From Neobacillus vireti (GTDB taxonomy: Bacteria > Bacillota > Bacilli > Bacillales > Cytobacillaceae), in contig NZ_LDNB01000002.1 in NCBI RefSeq assembly GCF_001026695.1, forward strand, positions 669,388 through 733,387: DNA of 64,000 nucleotides, in the 5' to 3' direction. The notes under the pieces are model-generated. The model was not told where the DNA came from. It saw nothing but the letters and a program-made list of their open reading frames with translations, and did not search any database. The number at the start of each line of letters is the position of its first letter. Positions within the stretch are counted from its first letter, which is position 1. Positions 43,935 to 52,099 of this stretch are shown in pieces. Both the position numbers and the translations under genes were made by a program.

Positions 43935-45575
43935 ATGAAAAAGTTTACTGTTCTGTTAGTCGCTTTAATGATGTTATTTGCTTTAGCCGCTTGTACAGCA
44001 AACAAAGATGCTGGAAGCGAAAAGAAGGACGATGGAAAAGGAAAGTCAGGCGAAAAGACAGAAAAGGTAGAAAAGGTTCTCAACTTAAATAATGGGCAAG
44101 AGCCAACATCGTTTGACCCGCCAATTGGCTTTGATGCTGTTTCGTGGAATTCGTTAAACAACCTTATGGAAGGTCTTACTCGTTTAGATGAAACACATCA
44201 GCCAAAAGAGGCAACAGCTGAAAAATGGGATGTCTCCGCTGATGGGAAAACCTATACATTCCATATTCGCGACAATGCAAAATGGTCCAATGGCGATGAT
44301 GTAACGGCCGACGATTTTGTCTTTGCCTGGAAGCGTTTATTAGATCCGAATACAAGTTCACCGGCAGCCTTTTTAGCCTATTTTATTGAGGGCGGCGAGG
44401 CTTATAACAATGGTGAGGGAAGTGCCGATAATGTGAAAGTCAAAGCAGTTGATAAAAAGACCTTCGAAGTAACACTCATCAGCCCACAGGCTTATTTCTT
44501 AAGTGTTATTTCTAATCCTTGTTTCTTCCCAATTAATGAGAAAGTAGCCAAAGAAAATCCAAAATGGTTTGCCGAAGCTAACACATTCGTGGCAAATGGT
44601 CCATTTAAATTAGCGGAATGGAACCATGACAGTGATCTCACAATGGTTAAAAATGACAACTATTGGGATGTAAAAAATGTGAAATTGGATAAAGTTCATT
44701 GGGCAATGGTTGACGATAAAAATACGGAATATCAGATGTTTACTACAGGTGAGCTAGATACTTCCGATGTCCCGCCAGAGCTAGCTGAGAAGCTGTTTAA
44801 AGAAGGGGATGTAAAGGTAGAAGACCAAGCAGGTGAATATTTCTATCGTTTTAACGTTACGAAGGCACCGTTCCAAAATGAAAATATCCGTAAGGCATTT
44901 GCCTTGGCAGTTGACCAGAAGCAAATGGTTGAACTCGTTACGAAAAACCAAGAAAAGCCTGCCTACGGTTTTGTTTCCTATGGATTTAAAGATCCTGATG
45001 GCAATGACTTCCGTGAAAAGAGCGGCGACCTGATCAAAACCGATGTAGCAAAAGCGAAAGACCTGTTGAAAAAAGGGATGGAAGAGGAAAAGTACACCAA
45101 GCTTCCAGAAGTAACTTTAACCTATAGCACTAGTGATCAGCACAAGAAAATTGCTGAGGCTCTGCAGCAAATGTTTAAAGAAAATTTAGGTGTGGACGTG
45201 AAGCTTGCCAATATGGAAAGCAGTGTGTTTGCAACCGATCAAAAAGCGTTAAAATTCCAGTTCTCACGCAGCTCGTTCCTTGCAGACTATGCGGATCCAA
45301 TCAACTTCATCGAAAACTTTATTACTGGCTCGCCGATGAACCGCACAGGCTGGAGCAATAAAGAATTTGATCAATTGATTAAAGATGCAAAGCTTGAAAA
45401 GGATGAAAAGAAACGATATGAGATGATGTATAAAGCGGAGAAAATTTTACTCGACGCGGCTCCAATTGTTCCAATTCACTTCTACAACCAAGTGTATTTA
45501 CAAAATAAAAACGTAACAGGCATCGTCCGACATCCAGTTGGTTACTTAGAGTTAAAAGGCGCAGATAAAAAATAA
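43935..45575 (+). CDS. dppE: Peptide-binding lipoprotein DppE
   Basis: This 546-residue extracellular solute-binding protein of family 5 (OppA-like) has a signal peptide with lipobox LFALAAC, a Lys/Glu-rich tether and then the family signature AEKWDVSADGKTYTFHIRDN. It captures di- or murein tripeptides for the DppBCDF channel. AACGAGGGGG precedes the ATG. A 13-bp perfect hairpin follows it. Confidence 0.92.
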   Translation: MKKFTVLLVALMMLFALAACTANKDAGSEKKDDGKGKSGEKTEKVEKVLNLNNGQEPTSFDPPIGFDAVSWNSLNNLMEGLTRLDETHQPKEATAEKWDVSADGKTYTFHIRDNAKWSNGDDVTADDFVFAWKRLLDPNTSSPAAFLAYFIEGGEAYNNGEGSADNVKVKAVDKKTFEVTLISPQAYFLSVISNPCFFPINEKVAKENPKWFAEANTFVANGPFKLAEWNHDSDLTMVKNDNYWDVKNVKLDKVHWAMVDDKNTEYQMFTTGELDTSDVPPELAEKLFKEGDVKVEDQAGEYFYRFNVTKAPFQNENIRKAFALAVDQKQMVELVTKNQEKPAYGFVSYGFKDPDGNDFREKSGDLIKTDVAKAKDLLKKGMEEEKYTKLPEVTLTYSTSDQHKKIAEALQQMFKENLGVDVKLANMESSVFATDQKALKFQFSRSSFLADYADPINFIENFITGSPMNRTGWSNKEFDQLIKDAKLEKDEKKRYEMMYKAEKILLDAAPIVPIHFYNQVYLQNKNVTGIVRHPVGYLELKGADKK

Positions 45576-45582
45576 AACTGGG

Positions 45583-45612
45583 AAAAGGGATGTTCGCTTG
45601 AACATCCCTTTT
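45583..45612 (+). terminator. Intra-operon hairpin (partial terminator or stabiliser)
   Basis: AAAAGGGATGTTC and GAACATCCCTTTT form a perfect 13-bp stem with a 4-nt GCTT loop just after dppE. The T-run is short, so it probably gives partial termination or 3'-end protection and keeps binding protein in excess. Confidence 0.65.
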
Positions 45613-45639
45613 CTTAAAACCTGGAAGGGGGTTATTGTG

Positions 45640-46563
45640 ATGAAGGTTGTAAAGCCAAATCGACTGCAAAAGGGTGATACTGTTGGAGTCATTGCACCAG
45701 CAAGCCCGCCAAACCTTGAAAATCTCGAAAGAGGCATTGAGTATTTGCAAGGGCTAGGGTTAAAGGTCAAAAAGGGAAGAAGTGTTAATGAAACTTACGG
45801 CTATTTAGCTGGTACAGATCAAGAAAGACTTGATGATCTTCATGAGATGTTTTTAGATAAAGAGGTAAAGGCAATCATTTGTGCCTGCGGGGGATATGGA
45901 ACTGCAAGAATGGCCGATATGATTGACTACGAAATCGTTAGAAAAAATCCAAAAATCTTTTGGGGATATAGTGATATTACTTTTTTACATACTGCTTTTC
46001 GACAAGAAACAGGGCTCGTTACCTTCCATGGCCCGATGCTGGGATCTGATATCGGGAAGGAAGATACACATGCACTATCCCGGGATGGATTTTTGCAATT
46101 GTTTGATTCAGAAGCGTTGTCTTATACAGAGCAGCTCTCTCCATTAGAGGTAGTAGTTGCTGGTACAGCGAGCGGTCCGCTCATAGGCGGCAACCTGTCA
46201 CTGTTAGTAAGTACACTCGGTACGAAATTTGAAATAGATACAAAAGGAAAACTATTGTTTATCGAAGATATCAATGAAGAGCCGCGTTCAGTAGACCGGA
46301 TGCTTAATCAGCTTTATATGGCGGGTAAGCTTGATGAAGCAAGCGGGTTTTTGGTAGGAGACTTTTGTGATTGTACATCAAAAAGGGAGCTATCATTAAC
46401 ACTTGATGAGGTAATCAATCATTATCTCGAGCGTGCAAACAAGCCTGCTTTAAAGGGATTCCAAATCGGTCACTGTAATCCGCATATTTCTATACCACTA
46501 GGCGTGAATGCGACGATGAATACGATGGAAAAAACGCTGATTGTCGAAAGCGGCATTTTGTAA
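45640..46563 (+). CDS. ykfA: LD-carboxypeptidase YkfA (S66 family)
   Basis: This 307-residue peptidase of family S66 trims the L,D bond of murein peptides (m-Dpm to D-Ala). GVIAPASPP near 15 and the nucleophile region FHGPMLGSDI (usually GPM) near 125 are seen. The catalytic Glu and His are in LLFIEDINEEP near 207 and FQIGHCNPH near 281. ATG 45640 has GGAAGGGGG upstream; the open frame from 45598 runs through the hairpin and is rejected. Confidence 0.88.
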   Translation: MKVVKPNRLQKGDTVGVIAPASPPNLENLERGIEYLQGLGLKVKKGRSVNETYGYLAGTDQERLDDLHEMFLDKEVKAIICACGGYGTARMADMIDYEIVRKNPKIFWGYSDITFLHTAFRQETGLVTFHGPMLGSDIGKEDTHALSRDGFLQLFDSEALSYTEQLSPLEVVVAGTASGPLIGGNLSLLVSTLGTKFEIDTKGKLLFIEDINEEPRSVDRMLNQLYMAGKLDEASGFLVGDFCDCTSKRELSLTLDEVINHYLERANKPALKGFQIGHCNPHISIPLGVNATMNTMEKTLIVESGIL

Positions 46564-46579
46564 AGGAGTGATAAATATA

Positions 46580-47680
46580 ATGAGGATTGAACGAATTGAA
46601 ACGTTTAGGGTCGCGGTTCCACTTATTAAACCATTCAAAACAGCACTAAGAACCGTTACAACGGCAGAAGCTATTTTTGTAAAAATAACCTGTGATAATG
46701 GCATTGTCGGCTGGGGAGAAGCACCTCCTACCGTTGTGATTACCGGAGACAGTCTGTTAAGCATCGATTCGGCCATCAACCATGTCATCAAACCGTTTTT
46801 AGAAAAGAAAAGTCTGTTAAACTATGAATTGCTATTTCAGGGACTGAAGACAATTTTGGTCGGAAATTCGAGTGCAAAGGCAGCCGTCGATATGGCTCTT
46901 TATGACTGCTTAGCCCAATATTGCAAGCTGCCGCTTTATCAATTCCTTGGCGGGCATAAGCAGGAATTGGAGACTGATTTCACCGTTAGTGTCAATGGAC
47001 CTGAAGAAATGGGCGACGACGCTGTTTCCTATATCCAACAAGGATTCAATGTGCTAAAAGTGAAGGTAGGCAAGGATGATATTGACACCGATTTCGACCG
47101 TATCCGCGAAGTGAGGAACCGGGTTGGGAACGAAATCAAAATCCGCCTCGATGCGAATCAAGGATGGACTGCAAAGGATGCCATCCGAGCCATCCGCAAA
47201 ATGGAGGACAGCGGCTTGATGATTGAATTGGTCGAACAGCCTGTTAAAGCGGATGATATCGAAGGTCTAAAACAAGTAACGGACCATGTCGATACGCTGA
47301 TCATGGCGGATGAAAGTGTGTTTACACCAAAACAGGCCTTTCAAGTATTGAAAACAAGAAGTGCCGATTTAATAAATATCAAGCTGATGAAAGCGGGAGG
47401 GATTTATCAGGCGCAGATTATTAATCAGCTTGCCGAAACATGCGGTGTCGAGTGCATGGTCGGCAGTATGATTGAAACCCGTCTTGGGATTTCTGCTGCC
47501 GCTCATTTTGCCGCAAGTAAGCAAAATATAACCCGCTATGATTTTGATGCCCCGCTGATGCTGGCGAAGGAAATTGTTGATGGGGGAATCCAATATAATG
47601 GCCGCTTGATCACAATGCCAAGCGAGCCAGGTCTAGGGATTAAAGGGGTTATTTTTGAAGGGGGAGTTTCTGTTGGATAA
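46580..47680 (+). CDS. ykfB: L-Ala-D/L-Glu epimerase YkfB (enolase superfamily)
   Basis: This 366-residue dipeptide epimerase interconverts L-Ala-D-Glu and L-Ala-L-Glu so that murein peptides can be hydrolysed. It has the Lys pair VLKVKVG near 160. The Mg ligands are in RLDANQGW near 190, LVEQPV near 217 and MADESV near 243. Acid/base LINIKLMKAGG lies near 267. This is the muconate-lactonizing-enzyme subgroup. ATG 46580 follows AAAGGAGTGAT. Confidence 0.9.
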   Translation: MRIERIETFRVAVPLIKPFKTALRTVTTAEAIFVKITCDNGIVGWGEAPPTVVITGDSLLSIDSAINHVIKPFLEKKSLLNYELLFQGLKTILVGNSSAKAAVDMALYDCLAQYCKLPLYQFLGGHKQELETDFTVSVNGPEEMGDDAVSYIQQGFNVLKVKVGKDDIDTDFDRIREVRNRVGNEIKIRLDANQGWTAKDAIRAIRKMEDSGLMIELVEQPVKADDIEGLKQVTDHVDTLIMADESVFTPKQAFQVLKTRSADLINIKLMKAGGIYQAQIINQLAETCGVECMVGSMIETRLGISAAAHFAASKQNITRYDFDAPLMLAKEIVDGGIQYNGRLITMPSEPGLGIKGVIFEGGVSVG

Positions 47681-48590
47681 ATGGCTTGTTAATGTTCCAG
47701 TTGCAACTATTTGGACATCTTTTGATTCGGCCCGGGAAATTGATTGGGATGCGGTCACAAATCCAATTGATATAAAATCATGGTTATCCGGCTTAACATA
47801 CGAAACACGGTTAGGATTATGCGAAGACAACCTCGTTCAAACGCAGCTTTTATTCGGTCAAGAGGTTTTGCTCGTAGAGGAAAAAGAGGAGTGGGCACAT
47901 ATCCTTATTCCAGATCAGCCTTCTTCCAAAAATGAGAACGGCTATCCTGGCTGGGTACCGAAATGTCAATTAATGAAGCGTCATGAGGACTGGAATCTAG
48001 AAAATGGATCTGTGGCAGTGGTAACGAGACCGAAGGCCATCCTTTCGAAGGAGGGCGGTAATTTGGAATTATCGTTTCAAACTACGCTGCCGCTTTTGAA
48101 GGAAGAGGATTCGCAGGTAATAGTCAAAACTCCCGATGGTATTGGTGCATTAGGCTGGGAAAATATTGTTGTCTTCGAATCCTTAGCAGCACGTTACAAA
48201 GGGATGGGAAGCGATATTGTTTCCGCTGGAGAACAATTCCTTGGCCTGCCCTACCTTTGGGGAGGGATGAGCAGTTATGGCTATGATTGCTCTGGTTTCA
48301 GCTATTCCATGTGTAAGGCAAATGGCTATGTCATTCCCCGTGATGCTCATGATCAAGCAAGTGCAGGAAAACCAGTTGCCACAACAGATATTAAACCTGG
48401 GGATTTATTGTTCTTTGCCTATGAAGAAGGGAAAGGGAGTATCCATCACGTAGGTATTTATTACGGTGACGGGAAACTGCTCCACGCTCCGAACACCGGC
48501 AAAACGGTTGAAATTATTCCGCTTTCGGGAACCATTTACGAGCGGGAACTTTGTGCAGCAAGGCGTTACTGGAATGATACGGAGGCCTAA
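47673..48590 (+). CDS. ykfC: Gamma-D-glutamyl-L-diamino acid endopeptidase YkfC (NlpC/P60)
   Basis: This 305-residue protein has N-terminal SH3b-like domains (about 1-185) and a C-terminal NlpC/P60 cysteine peptidase. YGYDCSGFSYSM near 202 carries the catalytic Cys, HHVGIYYGDGKLLHAP near 260 the His. It cleaves the gamma-D-Glu bond of murein peptides. No signal peptide is present, fitting an intracellular recycling role. TTG 47673 has GGGGGAG 6 nt upstream and overlaps the ykfB stop by 8 nt. Confidence 0.9.
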   Translation: MDKWLVNVPVATIWTSFDSAREIDWDAVTNPIDIKSWLSGLTYETRLGLCEDNLVQTQLLFGQEVLLVEEKEEWAHILIPDQPSSKNENGYPGWVPKCQLMKRHEDWNLENGSVAVVTRPKAILSKEGGNLELSFQTTLPLLKEEDSQVIVKTPDGIGALGWENIVVFESLAARYKGMGSDIVSAGEQFLGLPYLWGGMSSYGYDCSGFSYSMCKANGYVIPRDAHDQASAGKPVATTDIKPGDLLFFAYEEGKGSIHHVGIYYGDGKLLHAPNTGKTVEIIPLSGTIYERELCAARRYWNDTEA

Positions 48591-48592
48591 TT

Positions 48593-49597
48593 ATGGAAAA
48601 ATTACTACAGGTAAATAACTTGAAAAAGTATTTCGATTTAGGGCATGGCGAAATCCTGAAAGCGGTTGACGGGGTAACATTTCATATTAATAAGGGTGAA
48701 ACCTTTGGCATCGTTGGTGAATCGGGCTGTGGTAAATCTACGGCCGGCAGGACAATCATCGGCCTATATGACCGGACAGACGGGGAAGTGCTCTTTAACG
48801 GGAAAAACATTCACAACTTAAAATCGCGGGAACGGTTTGCCTTTCACCGGCAAATTCAAATGATTTTTCAAGACCCATATGCATCATTAAACCCGCGATC
48901 AACCGTAAGTGAAATTATTTCGGAGCCGATGGAAGTCCATGGCCTGTATCCTAATAAAAAGGACCGATTAAAGCGGGTCTATCAATTATTAGAGGATGTT
49001 GGCTTAAATAAAGACCATGCCAACCGCTATCCCCATGAGTTCAGCGGCGGTCAGCGCCAAAGGATTGGCATTGCCCGCGCACTGGCTCTGGACCCGGAAT
49101 TTATTATTGCTGATGAACCGATTTCCGCTTTAGATGTGTCCATCCAAGCCCAAGTGGTAAACTTGTTGAAGCGGCTTCAAATGGAAAAGGGGCTAACCTA
49201 CCTATTTATCGCTCATGACCTTTCCATGGTAAAACAAATCAGTGACCGGATCGGCGTCATGTATTTAGGGCAATTAGTTGAATTGACAACTAGCAACGAA
49301 TTATATAAGAAACCTCTACATCCGTACACACAGGCCCTGCTGTCAGCAATTCCGATCCCTGATCCTGACATAGAGGACAGAAGAGAGCGGATTATTTTGA
49401 AAGGGGAACTGCCAAGTCCAATCAACCCGCCAAGCGGCTGCGTTTTTAGGACGCGCTGTCCAATGGCAATGGACATTTGCAGTGCCGAAAAACCGAAGTG
49501 GCAAGAAATGGATGCCAACCATTTTGTCGCTTGTCATTTATATGATAAAAACAGGACCGGCGGCCAGGATTATTCGCAAGTTGCCGCGACGAGATAA
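48593..49597 (+). CDS. ykfD: Peptide ABC transporter ATP-binding protein, DppF/YkfD-like
   Basis: This 334-residue ATPase has Walker A GESGCGKS near 43, the signature FSGGQRQR near 147, Walker B FIIADEPIS near 168 and the C-terminal Cys-rich oligopeptide domain GCVFRTRCPMAMDIC near 284. It is the second nucleotide-binding subunit for DppBC, partner to DppD. GGAGG precedes the ATG. It sits where ykfD lies in the B. subtilis operon. Confidence 0.9.
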   Translation: MEKLLQVNNLKKYFDLGHGEILKAVDGVTFHINKGETFGIVGESGCGKSTAGRTIIGLYDRTDGEVLFNGKNIHNLKSRERFAFHRQIQMIFQDPYASLNPRSTVSEIISEPMEVHGLYPNKKDRLKRVYQLLEDVGLNKDHANRYPHEFSGGQRQRIGIARALALDPEFIIADEPISALDVSIQAQVVNLLKRLQMEKGLTYLFIAHDLSMVKQISDRIGVMYLGQLVELTTSNELYKKPLHPYTQALLSAIPIPDPDIEDRRERIILKGELPSPINPPSGCVFRTRCPMAMDICSAEKPKWQEMDANHFVACHLYDKNRTGGQDYSQVAATR

Positions 49598-49600
49598 ACG

Positions 49601-50374
49601 ATGTTGACCTTAGAGGAGAAATTAAAGGGAGAAATTACCTGCTTTCAAGGGAGAATTGGGATTGCGGTTGAAATTGCGAATAAACGTATTTCTTTAAACA
49701 GTATGGAAGTCTTTCCATCCGCAAGTGTGATAAAGGTTCCGATATTAATTGAGGGACTCCGGCAGGCTGAAACGGGAAAAATAAACCTGAATGAGTTAAC
49801 GACCATTGATAAAAGGGTTGGCGGATCAGGTGTCCTGCAGGCATTATCGGCAAAAGTATCAATGACGATAAAAGACCTAATGACCTTAATGATTACCGTT
49901 TCTGATAACACGACGACTAATTTATTAATAGATTTATTAGGAATGGACTCTATTAACAGCACTATTGAAAAATTATCGATGGAGCATACTAAACTCAGCC
50001 GAAAAATGATGGATTTTGAAGCCATTGAGCAAGGCTATAATAATTTTACAAGTCCATCGGATATGATCAAATGCTTGAAGGTAATTAATGAAGGGGATTT
50101 TTTATCAGAAGAAAGCCGCAAGCTTGCAGTAGAAATTATGCATTACCAACAGTTCCATGATAAGCTTACGGCAATGATGGACCTTGATCTGGTTTTTGCG
50201 GCAAGTAAAACAGGCGGGCTGCCGAATGTCGAGCATGATTGTGCGATCCTCAAGTACGGCGGGAAAACTGCGTATGCTGTAGTATTAACAGATCAATTGG
50301 ATAACCACTTTGCAGCTAAGCATCTAATTAGTAAAATTGGTAAGCATTTATATGATCATTTAGTTGAAGAATAG
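49601..50374 (+). CDS. Class A beta-lactamase-like serine hydrolase
   Basis: This 257-residue protein is of the class A fold without a signal peptide, so it is probably cytoplasmic. S42-V-I-K45 is the SxxK box, SDN near 100 the second box and KTG near 203 the third. The omega-loop segment (RKMMDFEAIEQGYNN) has Met where class A enzymes place the deacylating Glu166 of RxExxLN. A true beta-lactamase role is therefore unlikely. It begins 3 nt after the ATPase and ends the operon, suggesting a peptidase or amidase role on imported cell-wall peptides. Confidence 0.8.
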   Translation: MLTLEEKLKGEITCFQGRIGIAVEIANKRISLNSMEVFPSASVIKVPILIEGLRQAETGKINLNELTTIDKRVGGSGVLQALSAKVSMTIKDLMTLMITVSDNTTTNLLIDLLGMDSINSTIEKLSMEHTKLSRKMMDFEAIEQGYNNFTSPSDMIKCLKVINEGDFLSEESRKLAVEIMHYQQFHDKLTAMMDLDLVFAASKTGGLPNVEHDCAILKYGGKTAYAVVLTDQLDNHFAAKHLISKIGKHLYDHLVEE

Positions 50375-50410
50375 TAGTATAAGAGCGTTTTATTCCTATT
50401 AAAAATAATG

Positions 50411-50436
50411 GACTGACTGTATCAATACAGTCAGTC
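50411..50436. terminator. Bidirectional terminator ending the dpp-ykf operon
   Basis: GACTGACTGTAT and ATACAGTCAGTC form a 12-bp perfect stem with a 2-nt loop; A/T-rich flanks serve both the operon and the convergent symporter gene. Confidence 0.75.
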
Positions 50437-50453
50437 TATTATAATTATTATGA

Positions 50454-51911
50454 TCAACCAGTCTTTTCTTCTTCAATATAAGTATATTCTTTCTCCCAGA
50501 AATCTGCATCTTTTAGACCGATTTTAACCGGATCGAAAACTGGATCTTTTCCATCTTTCTTCTGTGCCTCATAATCTTTTAGAACTTTCAAGGCAGGTTT
50601 AGTTAAAAGCAGGATCGCAATGATATTTAGCCAAGCCATACTTCCAACACCAATATCTCCCATGGCCCAAGCAAGTTTTGCGGTTTTCACCGTTCCGTAG
50701 AACGTCATTCCTAAAAAGGCAATTTTTAAAACAAATTCTGTCCATACGCGTCTTGTTTTTTGATTAATATAGGCTAGATTTGTTTCTGCCATATAATAAT
50801 AGGCCATGATCGTTGTAAAGGCAAAGAATAATAAGGCAATCGCAACGAATGGAGCACCGAAGCTTGGGAAGACAGATTCAACTGCTCTTTGCGTGAATAT
50901 TGGCCCCGGTTCAACATCGCCAAGAGTATTGACAAGCACTGTATTTTCATCAGGTTTAACATTGTACATTCCGGTAATCAAAATCATAAATGCGGTTGCA
51001 GAGCAGACAAATAATGTATCGATATAGACTGAAAATGCTTGAACAATTCCTTGTTTTGCGGGATGTGATACTTCAGCAGCAGCGGCAGCATGAGGTGCCG
51101 TACCTTGGCCAGCTTCATTTGAATAGATTCCGCGTTTAACTCCCCAAGAAATCGCGGCCCCTAATATTCCTCCAAATGCTGCATCAGCTCCAAATGCACT
51201 CGAGAAGATTAATTTAATTACGCCTGGTAATGCTGAAATATTTATAAACGTAATGATAAGTGCCACAATGATGTATCCTAAAGCCATGAAAGGTACGACA
51301 AATTCAGCAACTCGAGCTATCCGTTTAACTCCACCAAAAATAATGATGGCTAAACAAACAATGATTACAAGCCCTGTTATCCAGGGTTTAATAGAGAAAG
51401 CGTTTTCAATTGCTGACGCAATACTATTGGCTTGAACACCTGGTAAAAGCACCCCTGTTGCAATGACGGTTACAATCGCAAACAACACTGCATACCACTT
51501 CAATTTTAATCCCTTTTCAATGTAATAGGCAGGGCCACCACGGAACTGACCGTTTTGTTTTACTTTATAAACCTGACCTAAGGCTGCTTCAACAAAGGCT
51601 GAACCTGCCCCTAAGAACGCAATTGCCCACATCCAGAAAACTGCACCAGGACCTCCAAAGGCAATTGCAGTAGCTACACCAGCAATATTACCGGTTCCAA
51701 CCCGACCTGATAGTGCAAGGCTTAATGCTTGAAATGAGGAAATACCTGCTTCTGATTTTCCTCCTTTAAATATTAAAGGAATAATGTCTTTCATATGTCT
51801 CACTTGAAGAAATCTAGTTGCAATAGTGTAAAACAATCCTGTCCCTAAACATAAGTAAATAAGTGCGGGACTCCAAATGATATCATTGAGCCAGTTAACA
51901 AAATTCTCCAT
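50454..51911 (-). CDS. Sodium:alanine symporter family protein (AGCS)
   Basis: This 485-residue membrane protein has about eleven TMs. The AGCS signature GGPAYYIEKG near 122 and the hallmark GVKRGIYSNEAGQGTAPHAAA near 255-275 are visible. It imports alanine or glycine, and in some Bacillus members glutamine, with sodium. The close position to a D-amino-acid/peptide operon may be functional or chance. GGGGGAATTTT precedes the ATG. Confidence 0.9.
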   Translation of the reverse strand: MENFVNWLNDIIWSPALIYLCLGTGLFYTIATRFLQVRHMKDIIPLIFKGGKSEAGISSFQALSLALSGRVGTGNIAGVATAIAFGGPGAVFWMWAIAFLGAGSAFVEAALGQVYKVKQNGQFRGGPAYYIEKGLKLKWYAVLFAIVTVIATGVLLPGVQANSIASAIENAFSIKPWITGLVIIVCLAIIIFGGVKRIARVAEFVVPFMALGYIIVALIITFINISALPGVIKLIFSSAFGADAAFGGILGAAISWGVKRGIYSNEAGQGTAPHAAAAAEVSHPAKQGIVQAFSVYIDTLFVCSATAFMILITGMYNVKPDENTVLVNTLGDVEPGPIFTQRAVESVFPSFGAPFVAIALLFFAFTTIMAYYYMAETNLAYINQKTRRVWTEFVLKIAFLGMTFYGTVKTAKLAWAMGDIGVGSMAWLNIIAILLLTKPALKVLKDYEAQKKDGKDPVFDPVKIGLKDADFWEKEYTYIEEEKTG

Positions 51912-52060
51912 AAAATTCCCCCTTTGTCCTTAATCATTATTATTATATAACAGAATATTATGCGAATAAAAGGAATTTTTTCTATTTTTAAAATATTGCT
52001 TCATCGACTGTTGTCGCTCTATTATTAATAGGACATAATCGATGGGAACTTCCCCTATAT

Positions 52061-52092
52061 AAAACGCACGCTGACCTTTATGACCAGCGTGC
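52061..52092 (-). terminator. Minus-strand terminator of MMPL gene
   Basis: On the minus strand GCACGCTG pairs with CAGCGTGC around a 12-nt loop, then TTTT. Confidence 0.75.
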
Positions 52093-52099
52093 ACGAATA

